Source: Hippasteria phrygiana (lineage: Eukaryota > Echinodermata > Asteroidea > Valvatida > Goniasteridae). Taken from it: a stretch of DNA of 64,000 bases. Position numbers and translations under genes: made by a program. Position 1 is the stretch's first letter. Every line of letters begins with the position of its first letter. Shown here piece after piece: positions 1-10,500 of the stretch. The notes beneath the pieces are model-generated. The model did not search any database, had not been told where the DNA came from, and was given only the letters and a program-made list of their open reading frames with translations. Where the stretch lies: contig JAZGUH010000378.1 in assembly GCA_037893225.1 (NCBI GenBank), positions 551,001 to 615,000 on the forward strand. The letters run 5' to 3'.

Positions 1-456
1 TTCCTGTACCAATATGATGTCCAGTAGCAATGATAGTGTGGGGGCTGACTATCTCGAGGCCGGTGGAGTATGAATTTCTGTCTCCCACCCTGCGCTGCCT
101 GAAAAACCCGACTTAGTGGATCTATTGCGCACGCCTAAGTGGAGATAATTAGGTCAGCGACCGGTCACATGAGAGGGATAACCAATAATAGGGAAGAGAA
201 AACAGAACTTATGGAGTCGGATATTCATATGACACCGGTCCCGAGTAGTACACGACGGCTGTTCCATATTATACCTTGTTGGAAAACCGTGCTGACTGCA
301 ATATTTATAACACAATAAAACGGGGACTGGCCCCTCACAGGGATAACCACTATATCGCCGTGTGGTCATTTACGGTATTGAAAACCTCAGTCGTGACTTG
401 TCTTGACATACCAAAGCAATAATTTCATACCCACAGCTTGTGGCGTAAAAAATCGT

Positions 457-481
457 CCCCCCCCCCCCCCCCCCCCCCCCC
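457..481. repeat. Poly-C / poly-G homopolymer
   Basis: Uninterrupted run of about 25 C. Such runs recur at 17696-17718, 18607-18629 and 55576-55596. The one at 55576 sits inside the duplicated block, where the sister copy has a shorter, interrupted tract, so these runs are length-unstable. Confidence 0.95.
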
Positions 482-659
482 ACAGTCGCCCGCAATAAAA
501 AATTCGGATACGCAGAAAATAATAGTATTGTAGTTTTATAAAGAAAATTATTATTATAATAGTACATGTATTATAAAGAATCCAGCCTTCCCCTTTCCCT
601 TGGCCACGCCGCTGTATACCCACTGTCTTAAAATGTTCAGCATAGAAAGACATTCGGTA

Positions 660-2270
660 TTAAAATGGATCGCACTATATAGGCTTAAGAGACAACATTT
701 TCCTCCGGCGTGCGCACGTAACTGACCAGATTGTTATTTCCTAACCAAACACCAATTCATACTCTGCGCAATTGACGAATTTCTATTCGTTACGGCAAAA
801 GTTGAACCCAATTGAATCTCTAAACCCTTGTACAAAACCAACAGTTTTACGGGGATGAACGCTGAACTGAATTCTTCCAGAATATCCGCGCCGCTGGATG
901 TAGCAGGTGTGGCGTGAAATCTGCTCACCATGAAATACGGTAGTTTTACACATGCCAATTGATCAATAATATCGATAATTGGAAGAGAGGATTAAACCAA
1001 TAAAAGGGAAGAGAAGCCCAAATTTCATGGGAGTCAGATATTCCTATGACACGGGCCGGCGCTCCGTGACTAAAAATAAAAATTTAAAAATACGAAGCAG
1101 CGAACTCATGATGATGTCACGCGCCGACTGCGTGCATGGCTTGCATATTGCAAGATGTCATTTTTAAGCGCGGTTATTGGATGAATGACGTCTCATGAAT
1201 AAGTCATAAAGCCATATTTGGAGTGGACTGTATTGTGGGACCACGCGTGAGAGCTAGCACCGTGCGTACACGTGTACAGGCCTGGGGTTGCTGGCCTGGC
1301 TCTGTCTGTACGGTTGTGTTGCCGGGCGATACACTGGAACAAAATCTCGAAATCATCCTGAATGAAAACGCGAAAACATTTCACTCCACGAAAATATATT
1401 AAAATACATGCAATATCACATATAATCTGAAAGTACTTTGTACGGAAATATACTTTAAAATTAGAAACAAAATTTTTGGAAATTTGCCGTGACGAAAATA
1501 TATTCGTTTTTGTAATAGCGCCGATCGCGAGTATGAATCGGTCCTAATTCAGTAAATAAAAATCTCGTATGCGCCGGAGGAAACATGTAAATGATTATGT
1601 TGTATGAGATCGATTTTAATTACGTGTCCACATGTCATCCAGCATTTATTAAAATGGATCCCACTACATGGAGACAAATATAATCATTTAACATTTTCCT
1701 CCGGCGCACGTAACCAGATTTTTATTTCATAACCAAAGACCACTTCATAATCCGCGCATTTACAAACACGAATTCGTATTCGTTATGGAAAAAAGAACAC
1801 AATTGAATCTCTAAACCCTGTACAGAACCAACAGTTTTACGGGGATGAGCGGTAAACTGAATTATTCCGCTGGAACAGAACATTTTTTTACATTTCCCGT
1901 CACGGGAATATCCACTGGATCGCCGCCAAGGCTGAAAGAACGTTTAAAATACCCCCACACATACTTCATTAGCCGCAAGAAAAACCTCAATCGTGTTTTG
2001 TGGATTTCTTGGTCTACCAAAACAATCATTTCATTTTTATCCACAATGTTCATTGGGTTGGTATTTTCCGATTTTTCTGTATATTATTCAGAAGTAATTA
2101 AAATCGATCTCATCATAGACCCTACTACCAAATCATTTGAATATTTCCTCCGGCGCACAGACAAGATTTTATTTACTGAATTAAGACCAATTCATACTCG
2201 CGATCGGCGCGATTGCGAACACGAATTTGTTTTCGACACGGCAAAATCGCAAAAGTTTAACACAACTTAA
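660..2270. repeat. Degenerate direct and inverted repeat complex
   Basis: A segment at about 660-900 recurs in direct orientation at 1650-1880, sharing runs such as TTTTCCTCCGGCG and CCAACAGTTTTACGGGGATG. A third partial copy is at 2100-2250. The block at 2145-2240, including ACTCGCGATCGGCGC, recurs in reverse complement at about 1480-1570. A second short direct repeat pairs 180-240 with 985-1055. The layout suggests overlapping insertions of one decayed family with long terminal inverted repeats. No transposase is visible. Confidence 0.6.
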
Positions 2271-2277
2271 AACGAAC

Positions 2278-2345
2278 TCCAACAAAAGTCGAAACGAACT
2301 CCGACGAATGTCGAAACGAACCCCAACAAATGTCACAACGAATAT
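2278..2345. repeat. 22-bp tandem repeat, about 3 units
   Basis: Three imperfect 22-bp units beginning ACGAACTCC or ACGAACCCC. Confidence 0.8.
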
Positions 2346-2773
2346 TCTTCGCGTATAAAAGTATGAGCTTCACAAGGCTTTAAAATAATAATCTCAACAA
2401 GAGAGCACCCGAGTTCGCTGACTTCGCGGATATTATAATGATACGTCCGGAGCTATACATTATTCATAGGGTGAATTAAAATAACAAACACACTAGAGCT
2501 AGATCGCCTCATTAACTTGGGCAGGCGTGAGTAAACATCGGTCGCGAAAGTTCGCGAACAGATTGATCCTTAGTAACGACAGAATTTCGCGAATGTTCGC
2601 GTACAGTAAGCGAACTTTTTATTGCAAAGACCCCTTAGAAAAGCACCAAAAGTATGAATAAGTACCCGACCAGGATGCAGGTTTTTTGGGTTGGGTCTTT
2701 ATACAAGGATGAACTCCAAGTGACATTGATGGTGTCTCAGCCTACTCCTGATTCATTCTTTTTGTTTACTCAG

Positions 2774-4590
2774 GGAGGAGGTGATTGAGTACTACAGCCA
2801 CCTCTCTGAGGAGGCAGCCGCCAGAGAGCGCAAGGCCCTGTGGCGTATCCGACGACATCAGCTAGACCAAGCCCGTCTGGAATTTTTCCTGAGAGAAGAA
2901 TCCAAAATCCAGCAAGAACTCGCAGATAAGCAATCGGCTACAACACCTATTGGTGGCCAGGCAGATAAGCCACAGGTCGCAGTGGAGTCAGAGGTTGTGG
3001 AGAGTTTGAAAGGAATAGAGGGCATTACTCCAGGTGGAATTCAGAGAGAAGGTGGAACAATTCAAGGCCAAGAAACCCCTGGTGTGGCAACTTTACCCAT
3101 TGATCGAAGTGATGGAAGGGATGTAGATCAGTTAGCTGTGTCGCAACAGGCAGCTCGAGCATCAGAGATGTTACCACAGCAGACGGCAACCCATCAAGAA
3201 GCCTTTGAGAAGGCTGACAGGGTACAACCTAGCCTGCTTCAACAAGCAGGGAGAGAGGTCGAAGAGGCAACATCAAGCACACTCATCACTGCCGGAACTG
3301 ATGCGATAGGAACTGGCACACTCCCAAATGAAGACATTGAGGCTACTCTGCAGATGATCAGCCAAGGCAGAAGTGATTACGGTAGACAGATTAAGTTGGA
3401 TCCAGGGAGAGCCACTCCACCTAACCTCATGGATCTCTCCATCCAAGACTTCCTCCCAAAGGAACACATTGAAGATGACGGTCTTGAGATGGCATCTGCA
3501 ATTGACACTGATGTGGATGATGTCCTGATCCAGATTGGATCCAGTCTGCCGTCTGAAGCACCAAACGAGGTGTCTGTGCAACGTCCCACTACGTCCAATG
3601 TCATTAATGAAATGTTGGGACTGGTAAATGTATCATCTTCCCCAGATAGTGCTACATCACAAGCACATCCCTCAGACTCAACTGCAGGAGGTGTCTTATA
3701 CCCACCTCATACAACAGTGCAGCAGTCTATTCCTGCACCTTTGAGCACACGTGGACAGCCTGCCGATTCTCATTTCAGGGTAGGTTTTGAGTCGACGGAA
3801 GTGAAAGTGAAGCCAGTTGTGAAGGGTGGTTTCGGGAATGCTGGGGACTCGTCATTAGGTGATGTCCTTTATCCCAGAGACAAGACCCAACTTGTTGCGA
3901 CAACTGGCCCAGAGAGTTCAGCAAGAGCCTCATCAGATCGCCCTCATCCCTCCGATTCCACAATATCACTTGCCCCTGCTACATCAGTGGAACGTTCCAT
4001 TCCACCAACCTCGGCCTCGTACGGCAAGTCTTCCGACTCATCCTTGAGAGAAGGACATCTGAATCAGCCTGGAGGGGCAGGTAGATTGAAAACAAGAAGT
4101 GCTTACGGACATGCTGGAGATTCCTCCTTAGGAGATGTGCTGTATGGTACCCCTGCGCAACAGCAAACCTCCGAGTTGTCAGAAAAAGTGAAGGATTCAG
4201 ACTCAAAGCCTGACACGGGGGGGATCCAACAAGATCCAGGGTCAGGAGTCACTCGGGCACAGACATCTGGAGTAATCTTCAAACCCCCAGTTGGCCATGC
4301 GTCAGATTCCACGATACAATTTATGCTGTACCCTCATGACGAACGGTCAGGGGATGCCCAGAAGCAGCCAGATAGGACAGGCTTTATTGCTGTACCACAT
4401 GGCCATCACCCCTCAGACTCCACAGCTCAGAATGTCATGTATGGCAGGGGAGCAGTCGGTTGGCCTACGAGTGCAGAGAAGAGCAGGACGGGTGACAACA
4501 CGGATTGTGGGGATTCCAAGGAGGAACAGGCTGTCGTTCTCTGGTCCGGCCAAGGGGTGGAGCAATTTCAGGATAACTTTGATGCCCTTG
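2774..4590 (+). CDS. TUBGCP6: TUBGCP6 large repeat-bearing exon (first in window)
   Basis: 1,817-nt exon with acceptor CAG at 2771-2773 and donor GTAAGT at 4591. The first base completes a codon from an upstream exon. It encodes the charged helix after GEEVIEYYSHLSEEAAARER, then about 550 residues of Ser/Asp/Gln-rich sequence. From about 3660 onward come at least seven units with cores such as HPSDSTAGGVLY, NAGDSSLGDVLY, HAGDSSLGDVLY, HASDSTIQFMLY and HHPSDSTAQNVMY. The open frame runs 29 nt past the donor, but the next exon joins perfectly at GTAAGT. Confidence 0.95.
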
Positions 4591-7500
4591 GTAAGTTTAT
4601 TGAAGAACCCGCTTTATAACTTCACACAATAAAAAACCTAATTATTTTTAACTTTTTCTGGTAGGCTGTTATTAATGGGTGCTGCTATACCAATATGGGC
4701 TTGTGCAGCTAAGCGTAATGCAAACAATAGGCAAATAATGGACAATAGACAAACGGCCATCGTCCATATTCAAGATGTTAAGTTGTACTTACAATGTAGC
4801 AGTTGATCTTGCTTATAGACTTATTGAGCAGGCGCACGACTGATGAAAACAATAGAAAAGGACTGGTATATCTGCTAATACCACACGTATCAAAAGTCTC
4901 CCATTGAGCATGCGGTGCTGTTGCTAATAGTGTAACGTATTGAAGGGAAAATTCTTGCTTATAAATATTTTATTTTTTGACAGACAAGCCTCCAATGCCA
5001 GACCTTCTGTCCAACATTGGCTTCATGCCATTATCGACAGAGATAGGAGACTATGGCTTACAAGCCACTGAGAGTGAGAGCATTGAGGCTGCTGAGCTGC
5101 AGTCATTACCTATCATCATGAAGAGATCTGTCACATCGCCGCTGTTAGCTCAGTAAGTCATTTGGAAACAACCTTATTGGAAGTCCCTCGTCCCCCTGGT
5201 TGGAACCTTTAGAATCATCATGCACCTCCTGAAATTTTGACTCTGCCAGTGTGTACATGGTAATATCAAACAGTGAAGGAAAAAGCCAGGCCCAAATGAA
5301 CTATCAAGGAACCATCACGTGGGGTCACCAAACTATCACGTGGGGTCACCAAACTATCACGTGGGGTCATAAAACTATCACACAGGGTCACAAAACAATC
5401 ACAAAGGGTTACAAAACAATCACAAAGGGTTACAAAACTATCACACGGGGTCACGAAACTATCACACGGGGTCACGAAACTATCACACGGGGTCACGAAA
5501 CTATCACACGGGGTCACAAAACTATCACACGGGGTCACAAAACTATCACACGGGGTCACAAAACTATCACACGGGGTACCGAAACTATCACACGGGGTAC
5601 CGAAACTATCACACGGGGTACCGAAACTATCACACGGGGTACCGAAACTCACACGTGGTACCGAAACTATCACACGTGGTACCGAAACTGTCGCACCTCA
5701 AGCTACACAATGTGCACGTGCAAACATCAACCTGGAGAGACATGTTGATATAGCAGAATTTTACCACTGTATACAGAATCAGCTTGGTAAATCACAGTAT
5801 CTTGGACTACTTCATGGTGGAGCTGGGAATCGGCAAGCACTTTGAATCCATCCGGAGTTTCTTGTTCCTGGAAGACGGAGAGTTTGGCCAGTCACTTTGC
5901 GACCAGCTGTTTGACAAGGTCGGTGGCCAAATAATGATATTGGCAGGAGTTTGTTCATGCTTTAATCTTGGCCAGCGACAATTTGTGGTGCAACTTGAGC
6001 TCTTGCAGGCTTTCAAGTATTCCTAACTTTTTTTTTTAACTTTTGTTTATCTATTTTTTGGGGGGTTACTTTTTCCTATTTCTTTTTTTTTACCTTGATC
6101 CTACTCTTCCTACTTTTTTCCTTGAAATTCCTATTTTGTCCTACTTTTTTCTACTTTTTTGTCCCACAACTCAAAAAAACGAATTCTCATTGAATATTTT
6201 TCTTAAGTGTTACACACTGTCATACAAAAATCACACAATAAAGGGCTTGGGTGCAGGAGTACTGCAACTTTACTTCCAAGAGCTTAGTTGAGGATGGAGC
6301 ATAAGTGTTGTGAGTACAGAACATGCTAAAACGAGGCTTGTGATGCTGTGAACATGGGTGAGTATCAAGAAAAACTACTCATGAAAGGCCGCAAAAGTCC
6401 AACTTTTATCCTGATTTTGCCCTCTGAAGTCCTACTTTAAAAAACAAATTCCTGCTGTTTTCCTACCTTTTCATGTGGATCTGCTTGAAACCCTGCGGTT
6501 GTGGCGTAAGTTGGCCTCTAGGGCTGACTAATTGCCACTCATTTTAAAAGTGAAAAATATAAATATTTTTAAATGGCAACGTAGCTCCAACGTATGAATT
6601 TCTAAACTTATACAAAAAAATGTGGTTGTAAAAGCTGTGATGATATCTTAAAAATTTAAAACGGTTCACAGGTATGCAATATTTTGTGAAGTTGATAGGA
6701 AGAATATGTCCTTTGTGTGCAACATTATGTTGCGTAAGTTCTACACCATGGTGTAAAGAACACTGTTTGGAATAATATTGTGCAGATGTGCAATATTCTA
6801 TCCCATTCAATTCTAGAATGTACATGGTTTCCCATTCCACAAGTTATGCCCCGATTTGCAAAATTGGCTGAAGTAGAGGATTACTGACTTTCCTGTATTT
6901 GTTGTTGTGTTGACAGCTATCTCAGGGTGTGAGGCCTGCTGAATTACTAACGCCCATCGTCTTGAATCAAGTACTGGCTAGGGCTGTGCAAAACTCAGCC
7001 AGCCGGGAGTCTGAGTATGCAAACAACCTCGGATTCAGCCTGAAATACCTCCCACATCACTTCAAACCAAACGGTTGGAATTGTTCTCCTTTATTTATCT
7101 ATCTATTTCTTATTTATCCCGGGTAGCCTGATGATCGGGGAATTAGCAATATGTGACCTGTTCCCACAAAATGGGGATAAAGTAGCAAAATTTGAAAATC
7201 AAGAATAATGTATTTCCTGAAAGTACATTTTAGAAGCTTTTATTTGATACACTGTGTGTTGTAGTATATCTTTCCTAGCATCTGATACAACCTTTTAAAA
7301 TTATCAGTCTTGACCCCTTGTTTTAAGAAGCTCAAAGTTTGTGATCTGTGCAGACTTTAACCAGATTTCAAAAAAGAAATCACCCCCAAAAAAAATATTT
7401 TGTGAAGAGATTTAGTTTAAAATCTGTGGGATATGATAGAATAGGCCTAGAGTTTTTTATTTCAATATACAGTTGTTAAAATCCCAAAATTGACTTTTCA

Positions 7501-10500
7501 GTGAAAAATTGTTCTTTCTGCCTGTAACTCAAAAAGCCATAGTGCGACTTTATTCTCAGTTTGTGCTGTCAGGTCACACATGGTCTCTCTCTGGTGCAAG
7601 CTTTTGAGTCCAGAGAATATTAGGAATAAAGTTTCAACGTACCGAGTGGGAAAGCGAACTAGGCATCGTAAAACGGGGAGGGCCTGACGTTTCGATCCCA
7701 GCAGATAGTCTTTCCTGAAGGCTAGGAGAATTTTTAACAAATAAACTGTGTCTTTGCAACTTATTTATTAAGGAAATAGGAAAAAAGATTTGTAAAAAAA
7801 ATTCTGACGACATTGTCAAGCTGAATATCGTTCATGTTCAAAAGTGTCAATTGTTTTATAACTTTAGTTTATTTTACTCCCACAGCCATTGACACATTTG
7901 ATTGCTTGGAGCTAAGATATAGAGTAAGTATTCTATCTCTTTACAACTTGCTTTCTCATTCTGTTTTGTAGTATTGTTGGGTTTTTGGAGTAGTGGTTGA
8001 ATGGCTGTCGTGTGTGTGAATAGTGTGCCGTAGTATGTGGGTTGGAACCCTGCTAGAATAGGGTGCTTATGTCCCTGAGCAAGATACTTTACCACAATCT
8101 CCCCTCTCTCTCCACCCAGGAGTGTAAATGGGTACTGAAATGAAAGTAGAGAACAGCTTACTGCTGCATTAAATTGATCTCATGGCCTGATGAATAGGGG
8201 TAATAAGCCAGTTCGGTATTCCGACTGCGCATGTGGACATGATTCGATGATTTTTCTCTTGGTACAAACGTGGCAGATAAATGCACACAAGGCTATGGGG
8301 GACGTGGTAGCCGAATCTGCATTCTGTGCAATTTTTCGTGCAATCGAACAGACGATTGAAACTTTTGTTTGAACAAAAGTTTGGACACACAAGACACCTG
8401 AAAACACTTTGCTGTCCAAACGTTTTTTGAAAAAGGTTACTTCAGGACACGACGATCTCTTTAAATTTGCTGGTACCCGCTATGCTTTTGCACGCATACG
8501 ATTAAATTTTGTACCGAAAGAAAAATTGTCAAATCTTGATGTCCACATGCGCAGTTGGAATACCGAACTGGCTTATAATGAATTACTTTGGGACATTTAT
8601 AGGAAACGCTACGTAATATAGACTGTGCCCTCTGACGTCACGTGTTTACGTCTGTATTGCAATGTACCCGTCAGTATGTGCATGCATCGTGTTTTGCACA
8701 ACATTTGGTTTAGGCGTGAGGTCGCAGGTCAGATCGCCTTTGACTTATGTGACCTTTGATGTCACTCCTTAACCCGCTCTGTCTGGCTGTTATTGACGGG
8801 CTGCTGGTGTGCTAAGATGGACTTGTGCAGCCAATCGTAATGCAAACAATGGTTTGAGTGTGTATAGGAATGTGCCTATAGACATCAACCAGCCGGGGGC
8901 CAATTTCATAAAGCTGTTAAGCACAACAATTTGCTTAGCATGCAAATGCTTCCTTGATAAAAACTGGATTACCAACCAGATTTCCATGTGTGGAATATTG
9001 CTTTTGACTGGCATTCAGCTGTTGTTTGCTTAGCATGAAAATTACATGGATTTTTGGCTGGTAACCTGTTTTTATTAAGCAAGACATTTTCATGCTAAGC
9101 AAAGTTTTGTGCTTAACCCCTTGCGTACGGTTGACACAAATACGTGCAGATTGAAAATTGTCACCAGGCCGGTTGACTTCTATTTGTGTCAATCTCTGCA
9201 CTTTCAATCCATTATTGGGGTATTGGGTACGTTATGCTTGGCTGCACAAGCCTCTTGTTTCCGTTTTGCTTGGCTGCACAACCCGACCTGGTGCCCCGGC
9301 GCCTCCCATCTAAAACCCGAGGTCAAGGGGGTTAACGGGTTTATGAAATTGGCCCCTGGTGGTTTTTTTTTTAAACCACAGCCATGGCCATCGTCCATAT
9401 TCAAGAGGTTATAAATAACCACATTTATGCAAAATGCGATGCGTGCACATGTTTTGGACACATTTCAATATAGGATGTAAACAACCAAAGGCACATTATT
9501 TTACACAAGAAATACATAATGATGGTTTTGACTGTTTGTTGTGATTTCTTTGACAGGTTGAGTGGCCTTGTAATATTGTCATCACCGATACCTGCCTGGC
9601 CAAGTACAACCTTGTTTTCTCCTTCCTGCTGCAGCTGAAACGCATCTCCTGGGTTCTTAGAGATATCTACTTTCAGCTCAAGAGAAGCGGTAACATTGTC
9701 TTTCTCTGAATCTCAGAGAAAAACAGTATTAGTGTAGAAAGATATGCATCTTTCAGATATTTCATCAATTTTCAGACTATTTTTCTTTTGACAATCTGTG
9801 TGCAAATATAATGAAGGTACAGATTTTAAAAAAATGGTGATTGCTAAGAATTGTGTACCATGTGCAAATTGACACTGACATTGTTTGTATAAGAAACATA
9901 ATATATGTAGACATAGGGAAAGATAGCTCAGTTGGTAGAGCGCCGGTACGGTGTTCCGGAGGTCGCAGGTTCGAATCCGGCTCCTGCCAGTTTTTTTTTT
10001 GTTCACTTTGAAAACGTATTCATATTTACCTAGTCAGTTCCCTTGTGGATTGTTTGACGAATTATAGATTAAGTTAAATTAAACTTTCAGATCTGTCCCA
10101 GTATGCGCTGGTTTTTTGTTGGTAAACTTATGTGCCAGTCCGTAGATTGTGATGTTCTACATGTAAGTTTCCTAAAATTACTTCATTGTCGCTTGTAACA
10201 GTGCTGAGGTTTGAACTGCACTTCCTTAATGGGAGACTTTGGAGATGCCGGTGGCAGCAGACATACTTTGTGCTAGTTCTGAGCATGCGCATAGTTCTGA
10301 GCATGCACGCGTAGTTCTGAGCATGCACGCGTAGTTCTGAGCATGCACGCGTAGTTCTGAGCATGCACGCGTAGTTCTGAGCATGCACGCGTAGTTCTGA
10401 GCATGCACGCGTAGTTCTGAGCATGCACGCGTAGTTCTGAGCATGCACGCGTAGTTCTGAGCATGCACGCGTAGTTCTGAGCATGCACGTTTAGTTCTGA

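Larger units (their letters stand above)
1..2773. other. Upstream flank, probably TUBGCP6 intron
   Basis: No exon was recognised here. The next coding sequence begins at a clean acceptor (2771-2773), and the protein read there corresponds to the middle of TUBGCP6, so this stretch is most simply an intron of that gene. It contains a poly-C tract, degenerate direct and inverted repeats (about 660-960, 1480-1560, 1650-1900 and 2100-2250), and a short 22-bp tandem repeat. The longest ORF (1845-2270, 141 codons) lies inside the repeats and has no recognisable protein character. Confidence 0.55.
8769..9412. mobile_element. TTAA-flanked MITE disrupted by a nested MITE
   Basis: Begins TTAACCCGCTCTGTCTGG and resumes after the insertion at 8896-9356 with TGGTGG...CATCGTCCATATTCAAGAGG, ending at a decayed TTAT. 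Internal words (ACTTGTGCAGCCAA, CATCAACCAGCC) are shared with copies at 40385, 42353 and 62280. Confidence 0.65.

Noticed and set aside
1845..2270. 141-codon ORF as a gene
   Set aside because: Lies inside a degenerate repeat complex present in other orientations nearby; no domain seen.
5309..5690. CRISPR-like regular repetition
   Set aside because: Units are directly adjacent without unique spacers and the genome is eukaryotic; the same holds for the arrays at 10274 and 44150.
5251..5748. 165-codon ORF and its minus-strand partner
   Set aside because: Both are translations of the 21-bp minisatellite (KTITRGH and FVTPCDS repeats), open because the period is a multiple of three, and they lie in a TUBGCP6 intron.
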